64,000 nucleotides of DNA from Novispirillum itersonii (GTDB lineage: Bacteria > Pseudomonadota > Alphaproteobacteria > Rhodospirillales > Rhodospirillaceae): contig NZ_JACIIX010000007.1 of assembly GCF_014205675.1 (NCBI RefSeq), positions 124,001 through 188,000 on the forward strand, read 5' to 3'. Shown piece by piece: positions 27,282-35,777 of this stretch (within the stretch, counting starts at the first letter, position 1; each line of letters opens with the position of its first letter). Made by a program: the position numbers and the translations under genes. A model generated the notes under the pieces. That model saw only the letters and a list, made by a program, of their open reading frames with translations. It was not told where the DNA came from and did not search any database.

Positions 27282-27851
27282 ATGCGGATCAGGCAAAGGA
27301 TATCCGGGGGGATGCTGGCGGTGGCGGTGTGTCTGTCAGCGATATCTCTGTCAGCGGCGGCCCGGGCGGCGGATGCGGTGCCGCCGGTGGTGCCGGTTCC
27401 GGCGCTGGATGTTCCCCGCTACATGGGCGTGTGGTACGAGGCGGCAAAATTCCCCAACCGCTTTCAGGCCCAATGCGCCCGTGGCACCTCCGCCACCTAT
27501 GCCCTGCGCGATGATGGCCGGGTGACGGTCACCAACCGCTGCTTCCGTGCCGATGGCGGCAGGGAGGAAGCGGTGGGCGAGGCCCGTGCGGTCGGTTCGC
27601 CCTCCCCGGCGGTGCTGGAGGTGCGCTTTGCCCCGGCGTGGCTGTCGTGGCTGCCGATGGTGTGGGGCGATTACTGGATCGTCGATCTGGATGAGGCCTA
27701 TACGCTGGCCGCCGTCAGTGAACCGCGCCGGGAATATCTGTGGATTCTGTCACGGACTCCGGTGCCGGACCCGGCGGCTTATCAGGCCCTGCTCGGCCGC
27801 CTGAAGGACCGGGGCTATGACCTGACCCGTCTGGAGGTCTCGGCCCCGTGA
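27282..27851 (+). CDS. Lipocalin family protein (Blc-like), secreted
   Basis: 189 residues from the ATG at 27282 (GGAGG 8 bases upstream; the frame is open to 27195). Signal peptide about residues 9-30, no lipobox (ends SAAARAADA), so it is soluble or periplasmic rather than a lipoprotein like E. coli Blc. Lipocalin motifs: YMGVWYEAAKFPNRFQ (GxW), then YWIVDLDEAYTLAAVSEPRR and YLWILSRTP. Binds lipids or other small hydrophobic ligands in the family. Its stop overlaps the next start (GTGA). Confidence 0.9.
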   Translation: MRIRQRISGGMLAVAVCLSAISLSAAARAADAVPPVVPVPALDVPRYMGVWYEAAKFPNRFQAQCARGTSATYALRDDGRVTVTNRCFRADGGREEAVGEARAVGSPSPAVLEVRFAPAWLSWLPMVWGDYWIVDLDEAYTLAAVSEPRREYLWILSRTPVPDPAAYQALLGRLKDRGYDLTRLEVSAP

Positions 27852-28129
27852 CAGCGGCGGATCAGCCGGAGGCGGCATGGTTTGTCTATATCCTGCTGAA
27901 TGACCGGGGAATCACCTATACCGGCATCAGCACCGATGTGGACCGCCGCCTGTGTCAGCATAATGCCGGGACCGGGGCCCGTTTCACCCGGGGGCGGGGG
28001 CCATGGCGGCTGCTGCACTGTGAAGGGCCGCTCGGCCATGGTGATGCCCTGCGGCGGGAACTGGGGATCAAAAAGGATGCCCGGTTCCGCGCCGGACTGA
28101 AGCGGGGGGCGTTGCCGCAAACACCGTGA
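27848..28129 (+). CDS. GIY-YIG nuclease family protein
   Basis: 93 residues, GTG start overlapping the lipocalin stop. The single GIY-YIG domain is read as WFVYILLNDRGITYTGIS-DVDRRLCQHN, the small YhbQ/URI type. In this family the protein is a stand-alone nuclease of uncertain role. Its last 62 bases overlap the convergent LysR gene. Confidence 0.85.
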   Translation: MTAADQPEAAWFVYILLNDRGITYTGISTDVDRRLCQHNAGTGARFTRGRGPWRLLHCEGPLGHGDALRRELGIKKDARFRAGLKRGALPQTP

Positions 28130-28997
28130 CCAGCCAGTCGATGAACACCCGCAGCCGGGGCGAAAGCTGGCGGCTGCGGGGATAGAGCACGGAGACGGCC
28201 ATCCCCGGCGGTGGCGCTTCCGGCAGGACTTCCCGCACGCTTCCGGCCGCCAGCAGCAGGTCGGCGTGGTAGCGGGGGATCTGCACCAGACCAAAGCCAT
28301 GAACGGCGGCGGCGGAATAACTGTCGGCCCCGTTGACCGACAGCGAGACCGGCAGGCTGATCTGCCGCAGGGTTCCATTGATCAGAAACTCCAGCGGCAG
28401 GGTGCCTCCGGTGGCGGAGGAGCGGAACCCCACCATCCGGTGTCCGGCCAGAAGATCATCGGGATGGGTGGGAACGCCATGTTCGGCCAGATACTCCGGC
28501 GAGGCCAGCGTGGCCTGTGGCAGCAGCGTGATATGGCGGACGGTCAGGTCACTGTCCTGCGGGGTTCCGGCCCGCAGGACGCAGTCCACCCCGTCCTGCA
28601 CCAGATCAACCAGCCGGTCGCCTTCACTCATCTGTAACGACAGACCGGGGTAACGCCGCAGAAAGTCTTTCAGGTTGGGCAGAACAAAGTGGCGGGCCAG
28701 CTTGCCCTGCACATCAATGCGCAGGGTGCCCTTGGGCACCGCGCCGGAAAAGGCGCTTTCGGCGTCCTCCACCTCGGCCAGAATCGACAGGCAGCGAAGA
28801 TGGTAGGCCTCGCCATCCAACGTTGGGGTGACGTGGCGGGTGGTCCGCTGCAACAGGCGGGTTCCCAACCGGGCTTCCGTCTGTTTGACGGCATCGGTGA
28901 CGGTGGAGCGGGGCAGGCCGAGATCTTCTGCGGCGCGGGTGAAACTGCGGCGCTCCATCACCCGGACAAAAACCCGCATGGCGTCCAGACGGTCCAT
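28068..28997 (-). CDS. LysR-family transcriptional regulator
   Basis: 309 residues. The winged HTH at residues 1-60 (MDRLDAMRVFVRVMERRSFT, then AEDLGLPRSTVTDAVKQTE) is followed by a LysR substrate-binding domain. It is divergent from an SDR gene, 157 bases apart, the usual layout for a LysR and its target. An 11-base-spaced direct repeat lies between them. Inducer unknown. Confidence 0.93.
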   Translation of the reverse strand: MDRLDAMRVFVRVMERRSFTRAAEDLGLPRSTVTDAVKQTEARLGTRLLQRTTRHVTPTLDGEAYHLRCLSILAEVEDAESAFSGAVPKGTLRIDVQGKLARHFVLPNLKDFLRRYPGLSLQMSEGDRLVDLVQDGVDCVLRAGTPQDSDLTVRHITLLPQATLASPEYLAEHGVPTHPDDLLAGHRMVGFRSSATGGTLPLEFLINGTLRQISLPVSLSVNGADSYSAAAVHGFGLVQIPRYHADLLLAAGSVREVLPEAPPPGMAVSVLYPRSRQLSPRLRVFIDWLVTVFAATPPASVRRGTGHPF

Positions 28998-29048
28998 GGT
29001 GCGGCCTCCCTCCCCGCTGACTGTTCGGCTTTTTCGGATGGTCTTCCC

Positions 29049-29066
29049 GATTATCGGCTGATTATC
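29049..29066. promoter_or_regulatory. Direct repeat GATTATC in the LysR/SDR gap
   Basis: GATTATC occurs at 29049 and 29060, spaced 11 bases (one helical turn), about halfway between the divergent starts. It is a candidate LysR-type binding element. Confidence 0.35.
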
Positions 29067-29154
29067 CGCAGGCGATCAAGCGACATGATCCGGTCATCAC
29101 AGGTGCCCTGTGCCGTGGTGGACGGAGCAGGGGCACACCGAAGGAGATGGACCG

Positions 29155-29898
29155 ATGATGGATGGAATGGAACGCAAGGTGGCGGTGGTGACCGGGGCGT
29201 CCCGGGGGATTGGCGCGGCGGTGGCGGCGCGTCTGGCCCGGGATGGATATGCGGTCCTGGTCAATTATGCCGGGAATGCCGCGCTGGCGGAGGAGGTGGT
29301 GACGGCGATCCGCTGGAATGGCGGACTGGCCGAGGCCGTGCAGGCTGATGTGGCGGACCCGGCGGCGGTGACGGCCCTGTTCGACCGGGCCGAACAGGGG
29401 TTTGGCGGGATTGACGTGGTGGTCAATTCAGCGGGGATCCTGATGCAGGCCCCGGTGACCGACTCTTCGGATGACCTGTTTGACCGGCAGGTGTCCACCA
29501 ACCTGAAAGGGGCCTTCACGGTCCTGCGGGAAGCGGGGCGGCGGGTGCGGACCGGCGGGCGGATCATCAGCCTGTCCACCTCGGTGGTGGGGCTGAAGCT
29601 GGAGACCTATGGGGTCTATGCCGCCACCAAGGCGGCGGTGGAAACCCTGACCGCCATCCTGTCGAAGGAACTGCGCGGGCGGGGGATCACGGTGAATGCG
29701 GTGGCTCCGGGACCAACCGCCACCGACCTGTTCCTGACCGGCAAAAGTCCGGAGCTGATTGACCGGCTGGCCCGGCTCTCTCCGCTGGAACGGCTGGGCA
29801 CCCCGGAGGATATCGCGGCGGCGGTGGCGTTTCTGGCCGGTCCGGACGGGGGCTGGATCAACGGGCAGGTGCTGCGGGCCAATGGCGGGATGGTGTGA
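29155..29898 (+). CDS. SDR-family oxidoreductase
   Basis: 247 residues from the ATG at 29155, with AAGGAG 9 bases upstream. Classical SDR: NAD(P) motif TGASRGIGAAVAARL (about residues 12-26), VNSAGI near residue 91, catalytic Ser in SLSTSVVG and Tyr-Lys in YGVYAATKAA, then VAPGPTATDLFL. Resembles 3-oxoacyl-ACP reductase-like or glucose dehydrogenase-like enzymes. The substrate is not determinable. Likely controlled by the divergent LysR protein. Confidence 0.9.
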   Translation: MMDGMERKVAVVTGASRGIGAAVAARLARDGYAVLVNYAGNAALAEEVVTAIRWNGGLAEAVQADVADPAAVTALFDRAEQGFGGIDVVVNSAGILMQAPVTDSSDDLFDRQVSTNLKGAFTVLREAGRRVRTGGRIISLSTSVVGLKLETYGVYAATKAAVETLTAILSKELRGRGITVNAVAPGPTATDLFLTGKSPELIDRLARLSPLERLGTPEDIAAAVAFLAGPDGGWINGQVLRANGGMV

Positions 29899-29969
29899 GG
29901 CAGGCTGTTCCCGCAGGGTTTATTCCGCAGAAGCGGATCACGGCCACCAGACTCAGTCAGGGTCAGAAT

Positions 29970-30000
29970 AAGGGCCAGCCGCCGGGCCTTGCTCTTTTTA
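29970..30000 (+). terminator. Possible terminator after the SDR gene
   Basis: AAGGGCC and GGGCCTT arms with one internal G-G mismatch, followed by GCTCTTTTTA. Confidence 0.45.
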
Positions 30001-30132
30001 TTCTCATGGGGCTGTGGCACTGTCTGGCGATCCCCGGTCCGGTGTTGGCGTCAGGGTGCTTCTGCCCCGGAGCAGGACCGGGGGCCGTTCCGGGATCCGG
30101 TATTGTCTCGCTGGGGCGAAGGATTGGGGGTT

Positions 30133-31587
30133 GTGGCACAGAGGGCTGCCGGGGAAATCCCCGGGACAGACATTCCGCTGGTTGTTGATGTCGATGGCAC
30201 CTTTCTCCGCAGTGACCTGCTGGTGGAAGGCGGCCTGACGCTGCTGAAGGCGCAGCCCCTGCGGTTGCTGGCCCTGACCGTTGCGGCGTTGCGGCAGGGA
30301 AAGGCGGCGCTGAAAGCAGGGGTCGCCGCAGCGTCCGGGCTGGATGCGACGGCACTGCCGGTGACAGCTGAACTTCTCGCCTTTTTGCAGCAGGAGCGGG
30401 CCCGGGGACGGAAGATCTATCTGGCCTCGGGGGCGGATCACTCCCACGTCGCGGCGCTGTGCGGGCATTATGATCTGTTTGACGGCTTTTTTGCCTCCGA
30501 CGGTGTGGTCAGTCTGTCCGGGGCGGCAAAGGCGGAGCGGCTGGTGCAGGCTTTCGGGGCCGGGGGGTTTGACTACGCCGGAAATGCGGCGGCCGATCTG
30601 CCGGTCTGGGCGGTGGCGCGGCGGGTGATTGTGGTTAATGCGTCCTCCTCCCTGCGGCAGGCGGTGCGTAACCGGTTTGCCGATGTGATGGAAATTGCCC
30701 CGCAACGGGGCCTGCCTGGGGCCTGCTTACAGGCTCTGCGGCCCCACCAGTGGGTGAAGAACGCCCTGCTGTTCCTGCCGATGCTGACGGCCCATGCCAT
30801 CAGCCTGCCGGGGGTGCTGACCCTGCTGGTGGCGTTCCTGTCCTTCGGGCTGGTGGCGTCGGCGGTGTATCTGATCAACGATATGCTGGATCTTCAGGCG
30901 GACCGTGACCACCTGCGCAAACGGCTCCGGCCTCTGGCCTCCGGGGCGGTTCCGGTCCTCACCGCCATGGGGGTGGTCCCGTTCCTGCTGCTGGCGGGGG
31001 GCGGTTTGTCCCTGCTGGTGTCCGGGGGCTTCGTGGCCCTGCTGGCGCTCTATTTTGGTCTGACGCTGCTGTACAGCCTGTGGCTGAAGCAGAAGCCGAT
31101 CATGGATGTGATGGTGCTGGCCGGGCTGTATACCCTGCGGGTTGTTGCCGGGGGCGCGGCGATTGCCGTCGCCCCGTCGGCGTGGCTGCTGGCCTTTTCG
31201 ATTTTTCTGTTCCTCAGTCTGGCCTTGGTCAAGCGCCTTGCCGAACTGCACGGACGGCGCAGGAATGATCTGGCGGACCCGGTGGGGCGGGGGTATTCAC
31301 TGGATGACCTTCCCCTGTTGCAGGGGCTGGCGGTGGCTGCGGGATATGCTGCGGTGCTGGTGCTGGCCCTGTATGTCAACAGCCCGACGGTGACGGCCCT
31401 TTATGCCGTGCCGCAGGGGCTGTGGCTGATCTGTGGGGTGCTGCTGTACTGGATCAGCCGGATCCTGCTGCTGACCCACCGGGGCGAAATGCATGATGAT
31501 CCGGTGGTCTTTGCGATCAGGGATCCGGTCAGCCTGTCTGTCTTTGCCCTGTCCGTGGCAATTGTCCTTGGGTGTGCCCTGCGATGA
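30133..31587 (+). CDS. HAD phosphatase-UbiA prenyltransferase fusion (decaprenyl-phosphate phosphoribosyltransferase type)
   Basis: 484 residues from a GTG at 30133 (AAGGA 9 bases upstream). The N-terminal HAD domain (about residues 15-200) has all motifs: DVDGTFLRSD, ASGAD, a Lys in KAERLVQAF and DYAGNAAADLPVW. The C-terminal UbiA domain has some eight helices and the prenyl/Mg2+ motif NDMLDLQADRDH followed by KRLRPLASG, close to mycobacterial DPPR synthase. I infer that UbiA joins phosphoribosyl pyrophosphate to polyprenyl phosphate and the HAD domain removes the 5-phosphate. First gene of a four-gene operon with 4-base overlaps. Confidence 0.85.
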   Translation: MAQRAAGEIPGTDIPLVVDVDGTFLRSDLLVEGGLTLLKAQPLRLLALTVAALRQGKAALKAGVAAASGLDATALPVTAELLAFLQQERARGRKIYLASGADHSHVAALCGHYDLFDGFFASDGVVSLSGAAKAERLVQAFGAGGFDYAGNAAADLPVWAVARRVIVVNASSSLRQAVRNRFADVMEIAPQRGLPGACLQALRPHQWVKNALLFLPMLTAHAISLPGVLTLLVAFLSFGLVASAVYLINDMLDLQADRDHLRKRLRPLASGAVPVLTAMGVVPFLLLAGGGLSLLVSGGFVALLALYFGLTLLYSLWLKQKPIMDVMVLAGLYTLRVVAGGAAIAVAPSAWLLAFSIFLFLSLALVKRLAELHGRRRNDLADPVGRGYSLDDLPLLQGLAVAAGYAAVLVLALYVNSPTVTALYAVPQGLWLICGVLLYWISRILLLTHRGEMHDDPVVFAIRDPVSLSVFALSVAIVLGCALR

Positions 31588-31994
31588 GCCCTGTGACCCT
31601 GATTGTGCGCTACAGCGCCTTTGCTGCCCTTGCCATGGGGGTGAATCTTGCCCTGCAAGGAGCGGTTCTGTCGGTTCTGTCCGGGCCGGTCGGGCTGGGG
31701 TGCGCGGTGGTGGCCGGAACCGGCGGCGGACTGGTGGTGAAATACCTGCTGGATAAGGTCTGGATCTTTCAGGACCGGGAACAGGGCCTGACCGCCCATG
31801 GCCGCAAGTTCCTGCTCTATACCCTGATGGGGCTGGGGACGACCGGCCTGTTCTGGGCCACCGAGACCCTGTTTTACCTGCTGTTCCGGACAGAAGGCAT
31901 GATGATGGTCGGGGCGGCGCTGGGCCTGACCGTCGGCTATGTGGTCAAGTATCACCTTGACCGGGCCTTCGTCTTCCGCAGGAGCGTGCCGTGA
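31584..31994 (+). CDS. GtrA-family membrane protein (putative polyprenyl-sugar flippase)
   Basis: 136 residues, four transmembrane helices (about 8-30, 36-54, 77-97, 105-125), with the GtrA look: KYLLDKVWIFQD and KYHLDRAFVFRR at the ends of two helix pairs. GtrA proteins flip or help flip polyprenyl-phosphate sugars; the mycobacterial Rv3789 belongs here and sits next to dprE1. ATG overlaps the previous stop by 4 bases and its own stop overlaps the next start. Confidence 0.85.
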   Translation: MSPVTLIVRYSAFAALAMGVNLALQGAVLSVLSGPVGLGCAVVAGTGGGLVVKYLLDKVWIFQDREQGLTAHGRKFLLYTLMGLGTTGLFWATETLFYLLFRTEGMMMVGAALGLTVGYVVKYHLDRAFVFRRSVP

Positions 31995-33316
31995 TCCTCG
32001 GCGGGTGGGGGCGCTATCCTGTCGCCGACTGCCGGGTGGCGGACCTCCGGGATGAGACCGGGGCGCGGGACGCGGTGCTGCGGGCCAGCGCCACGCTGAT
32101 CGCCCGGGGGCAGGGCCGGTCATACGGCGATGCGGCGCTCAATCCGGCGGGAACCCTGCTGACCCGGCGGCTGAACCGGTTCCTTGCCTTTGACCCGCAG
32201 ACCGGGGACCTGACCTGCGAAAGCGGCGTTCTGCTGGACGATATCCTGTCGGTCTTTGTCCGGCGCGGCTGGTTTCCCCCGGTGACACCGGGAACGCGGC
32301 AGGTGTCCCTCGGCGGGATGATCGCCGCTGATGTTCATGGCAAGAACCACCATCAGGCGGGCCCGTTTTGCCGCCATATCCGGGCGCTGGACCTGATGCT
32401 GGCGGATGGCCGGGTGGTGACCTGTTCGCCGGACCAGGAACCGGGCCTGTTCCGGGCCACCTGCGGCGGGATGGGGCTGACCGGGATCATTCTGCGGGCG
32501 ACGGTCCGGCTGATGCCGATCGAAACCGCGTGGATCCGCCAGCGGGTGATCCGCTGCGCCAGCCTGTCGGAGGTCATGGCCGCCTTTGCCGCCGCCGGGG
32601 ACGCCCCCTATTCCGTTGCCTGGATTGATGGCCTGTCGGGTGGCGGGGCGCTGGGCCGGTCGGTCCTGTTCCTCGGCGCGCATGCGCTGCGGCAGGATCT
32701 GCCGCCGTCGCTGCGGCAGGATCCGCTGCGGGTGCCGGAACGCCGCCGCCTGAGCGTACCGGTTCCGCTGCCGGGGGCGGTGCTGTCGCCGCCGGTGGTC
32801 CGGCTGTTCAACGGGGTTTATTTCCGGCGGGCGCAGGAGGGGACGGGGCTGGTGGATCTCGACTCATTCTTCTATCCGCTGGATGCGGTGCGCCACTGGA
32901 ACCGGATCTACGGCCGCCGGGGATTTGTCCAGTTTCAGTGCGTTCTGCCGCTGGCGGCCAGTGCGGAAGGGCTGGCGCGGCTGCTGGCGGTGACGGCGGC
33001 GGCGGGCCTTGGTTCTTTCCTGTCGGTGCTGAAGCTGTTCGGGCCGGGGCCGGGGGGGATGCTGTCCTTCCCGATGGAAGGCTATACGCTGGCGCTGGAT
33101 TTTCCGCTGTCCGCTGCGGTGCCGGGGCTGCTGCGGCAGCTGGAGGCGATTGTCTGCGACCATGGCGGGCGCCTCTATCTTGCCAAGGATGCGCTGATGA
33201 CACCCCAAACCTTCCGCAGCGGCTATCCGGAGCTGCCCGGCTTTCTGGCCGAATGCGACCGGGTGGGCGCGACAGGCTGTTTTTCGTCTCTTCAGTCACA
33301 GCGGGTGATGCCATGA
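31991..33316 (+). CDS. FAD-dependent DprE1-like oxidase (decaprenyl-phosphoryl-ribose 2'-epimerase, oxidase subunit)
   Basis: 441 residues, GTG start in GTGA overlap. N-terminal FAD_binding_4 domain (RGQGRSYGDAALN near 39-51; TPGTRQVSLGGMIAADVHGK near 99-118, then NHH). VHGKNHH is a DprE1 hallmark. A C-terminal substrate domain with KLFGPG follows. It would oxidise polyprenyl-phospho-ribose at C2'. The cysteine that benzothiazinones attack in the mycobacterial enzyme (GWNICVDFP context) is Ala368 here (GYTLALDFP). Other FAD-linked oxidases are possible, but the operon makes this reading strong. Confidence 0.87.
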   Translation: MILGGWGRYPVADCRVADLRDETGARDAVLRASATLIARGQGRSYGDAALNPAGTLLTRRLNRFLAFDPQTGDLTCESGVLLDDILSVFVRRGWFPPVTPGTRQVSLGGMIAADVHGKNHHQAGPFCRHIRALDLMLADGRVVTCSPDQEPGLFRATCGGMGLTGIILRATVRLMPIETAWIRQRVIRCASLSEVMAAFAAAGDAPYSVAWIDGLSGGGALGRSVLFLGAHALRQDLPPSLRQDPLRVPERRRLSVPVPLPGAVLSPPVVRLFNGVYFRRAQEGTGLVDLDSFFYPLDAVRHWNRIYGRRGFVQFQCVLPLAASAEGLARLLAVTAAAGLGSFLSVLKLFGPGPGGMLSFPMEGYTLALDFPLSAAVPGLLRQLEAIVCDHGGRLYLAKDALMTPQTFRSGYPELPGFLAECDRVGATGCFSSLQSQRVMP

Positions 33317-34059
33317 TCGACCGGAACCCCCCGTCAGTGCTGATTCTGGGGGCAACGTCAGAGATCGGGCGGGCGATTGCCGCTGCCTTTGCGGCGGCGG
33401 GGCACCCGCTGCGGCTGGCGGCGCGCAACAGTGTGCGGCTGGAGGCCACCTGTCAGGACCTGTGCCTGCGATATGGGGTGGAGGTGACGCGGCACGAGTT
33501 TGATGTGCTGGCGGTGGAAACCCACGCGGCTTTTCTGGAGGGATTACCGGACCTGCCGGGGGTGACGGTCTGCGTGGTCGGGGTGCTGGGCAACCAGAGG
33601 CAGGATGAACAGGCCCCGGAGGCGGCCCGATGGGTGATGCGCAGCACCTATGAAGGCCCGGCATCGGTGCTGGCCGAGGTCGCCAACCGGTATGCCGTGC
33701 TGGGACAGGGTAGCATTATCGGCATCAGCTCGGTCGCCGGGGACCGGGGGCGGGCCAGCAATTACATTTACGGCTCGGCCAAGGCCGGATTGTCCGCCTA
33801 TCTGTCCGGCCTGCGGGGGCGGATGGCGAAAGTCGGGGTGCAGGTGATGACCGTGAAACCGGGGTTTGTCGAGACCCGGATGACTGCCGGGCTGCCCCTG
33901 CCCCCGGCCCTGACCGCCCAGCCGGAGGAGGTAGGGGCGGCGGTGTACCGGGGCTGGAAACACAGGAAAGACGTGATCTACGTCCGCCCGGTGTGGCGGT
34001 GGATCATGATGGTGATCCGCCTGCTTCCGGAGTGGCTTTTCAAGAGGCTGTCGATTTGA
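33313..34059 (+). CDS. SDR-family DprE2-like reductase
   Basis: 248 residues, ATG overlapping the previous stop. Rossmann motif GATSEIGRAIAAAF (about residues 12-25), SSVAGDRGRASNYIYGSAKAGL with catalytic Tyr and Lys (split quote of the active-site stretch), and TVKPGFVETRMT. The C-terminal KRLSI and the amphipathic end WWRWIMMVIRLL-like segment suit membrane contact. With the DprE1-like protein it would reduce the 2'-keto intermediate to the arabino form. Last gene of the operon; the sequence beyond is AT-rich and foreign-looking. Confidence 0.87.
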   Translation: MIDRNPPSVLILGATSEIGRAIAAAFAAAGHPLRLAARNSVRLEATCQDLCLRYGVEVTRHEFDVLAVETHAAFLEGLPDLPGVTVCVVGVLGNQRQDEQAPEAARWVMRSTYEGPASVLAEVANRYAVLGQGSIIGISSVAGDRGRASNYIYGSAKAGLSAYLSGLRGRMAKVGVQVMTVKPGFVETRMTAGLPLPPALTAQPEEVGAAVYRGWKHRKDVIYVRPVWRWIMMVIRLLPEWLFKRLSI

Positions 34060-34383
34060 TGGGGGTGAGTCTTTTGGCTGTTGAGGGCGATTTTTGAAAC
34101 CTGATAGTGCAGATTATGCAATTTTATAACTTTTTGTTGAGTATAGATCCTCGGAGTAAGGTTTCCGGAGGTGTCCACTTTGTCCCTGCCGCCAGCCCAT
34201 CGCGTCACCTGCGTATTCGTAAAATCCGGAGGCAGTGAATCACGAACCCACGCAGATGGGAATCCCCCACAGATTCCGGTCATTTTAAAAAGACTCTAAT
34301 TCATCGCCTGTAAAGGACGCAAAATTCGATAGTGAAGCTTCGACGGAAAAAATAAGTTATGATGTCAATGTTATTGATAATGG
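34060..34383. other. AT-rich gene-free border of a low-GC island
   Basis: About 320 bases whose composition drops sharply from that of the operon before it. No gene, terminator or tRNA fragment is recognisable. It appears to be the left edge of the insert running to the tRNA-Gly. Confidence 0.5.
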
Positions 34384-35214
34384 TTAAGTCATGACGTCAT
34401 GTTTTCTGGAGATATATTTAATGAAACACGTTATGCGCTCCACCCAGTACAATGCCTCTTCGTCTGTCATTTCAGTTTTATTCGGATTTCCATGCCGTAC
34501 ATCTGGATAGAGATCCTGCATCCTGTTCCAAAGCGACAGGCCATCCTTGACAATTATATCAAGCCCCCACGTTTTCTCTGCCCGGAGAAAAGTAGTGGCG
34601 TCTTTTATGTCGTTCTTGCCAGATATAGACTTTAGCAAAGATTCCATTGCTGAAAGACAGTCTCTAACTGCGTCTTTTCTATCTCTATCATTATTTGTAT
34701 TCGAAAGATGGTCTTTTGCCTGATCGAGATGGTCGAGTGCCTGCTGGCAAATATTTTTTACGTATGGAGCTGCATCTTTAATTGGTGCGGAGCGAGAGGA
34801 AACTGTTGGGCGCAATTTCCAATGGGTATTGCCCGACCATTTTTCAGTTTCCAGTTCATAACCGATATCGAGGTCGTAAAGAAATTCGTTGATTGTTTCT
34901 TGTGAAAACGAATCACGCCTGTTTGTTGCCAAATCTGCGAGGAAATCCATAGCCTTTGGCAGGTCTGATTTGCATAGGCGCGCAACATACAGCCTCATAT
35001 CCTCAATGAGGAAATCCCATCCCCAGTTTGTGGTCGGTTCCATTGGAATTCTACTGGCGATATCATTCAGGACTGACTTCAGCTCGTTGGTGCCATCGCA
35101 ATGTCTCGTCAGGAAACCTTGCAGAGCAGAGCTGAATGCAGTAGGCAGGGCCACCACGTAATATTCGTCGCTTTCATACCCCTTAAAATCCGGATGCTCG
35201 GATTTGAAGCTCAT
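34384..35214 (-). CDS. Unrecognised protein of the low-GC island, possibly HEPN/abortive-infection-like
   Basis: 276 residues, mostly helical. The C-terminal 130 residues look like domains at the end of abortive-infection (AbiJ/HEPN-type) proteins: DCLSAMESLLKSISG, then DLYPDVRHGNPN and EEALYWVERITCFIKYI. An RHG motif followed by this amphipathic helix is typical there, but the RNase motif Rx4-6H of active HEPN proteins is not clearly present. Codon use and base composition differ strongly from the core genes, so it is probably horizontally acquired. Defence function is a hypothesis only. Confidence 0.7.
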   Translation of the reverse strand: MSFKSEHPDFKGYESDEYYVVALPTAFSSALQGFLTRHCDGTNELKSVLNDIASRIPMEPTTNWGWDFLIEDMRLYVARLCKSDLPKAMDFLADLATNRRDSFSQETINEFLYDLDIGYELETEKWSGNTHWKLRPTVSSRSAPIKDAAPYVKNICQQALDHLDQAKDHLSNTNNDRDRKDAVRDCLSAMESLLKSISGKNDIKDATTFLRAEKTWGLDIIVKDGLSLWNRMQDLYPDVRHGNPNKTEMTDEEALYWVERITCFIKYISRKHDVMT

Positions 35215-35266
35215 ATCTGCTCCTCACTCTCGTGAAACGGCGCCGTGTCGGCATATTGCCTGACTG

Positions 35267-35509
35267 TCAGGGCCTGTGGCCGGGCGGGCTCACGGCCTGC
35301 TGATCGAATTCGTCCCTTTCCTCTGCTTGCCAAACGCAGTCTTCCCAAGAGCCAATATAAAGGACAATCCCCGTTGTAAGGTCGATAAGGGCATATTCCA
35401 CAACTTTACAATTCGGCGGAGATACGGAGTCGTCGATGAGAAGGACTGGGAATACGCCGTAGTTGCCTTGCGCATGCAGAGCGGTCGGCCCAATCGTTTT
35501 GAAAGTCAT
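35267..35509 (-). CDS. Small unknown island protein (80 residues)
   Basis: 80 residues with a strong ribosome-binding site (GGAGGGG, 6 bases before the ATG). Sequence suggests a small beta-rich soluble domain: VFPVLLIDDSVSPPNCK and ALIDLTTGIVLYIGSWED. No family recognised. It lies between two other minus-strand island genes. Confidence 0.55.
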   Translation of the reverse strand: MTFKTIGPTALHAQGNYGVFPVLLIDDSVSPPNCKVVEYALIDLTTGIVLYIGSWEDCVWQAEERDEFDQQAVSPPGHRP

Positions 35510-35523
35510 TTCTGCCCCTCCTA

Positions 35524-35760
35524 CTATGGCGCATCAGGCGGGCAGGATATCGGCCCGTTTACAGCATTGGCAAAGGTGTTAAGCGTTGGCGGATTCGCTT
35601 GTGTATGTCCGTAACCCCAATTTCCTAGGCTCTTCCCCCTGCAAACATAAAAAACTCGTCCGTCTTGTATGTCCGTGACCTTTCTTATTTGTCCATTCGG
35701 GCTTTCGTAGCAGTTGCCGACTGCGACCGCGCTCACAAGTATCGCCACCACATCCTCCAT
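35524..35760 (-). CDS. Small unknown island protein (78 residues)
   Basis: 78 residues; hydrophobic start (DVVAILVSAVAVGNC) that could be a signal or membrane segment, then a polar part with YESPNGQIRKVTDIQDGRVFY. A TATAAT box ends 18 bases upstream of the ATG, so the message would start only about 10 bases before the start codon; this fits the lack of a ribosome-binding site. No family recognised. Confidence 0.45.
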   Translation of the reverse strand: MEDVVAILVSAVAVGNCYESPNGQIRKVTDIQDGRVFYVCRGKSLGNWGYGHTQANPPTLNTFANAVNGPISCPPDAP

Positions 35761-35777
35761 TGTTAGGGCGGGGGAGG

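Noticed and set aside
34060-34300. attL copy of the tRNA-Gly 3' end at the left edge of the island
   Set aside because: I looked for a repeat of the tRNA end and for the 22-bp unit near the composition change and found only short chance matches.
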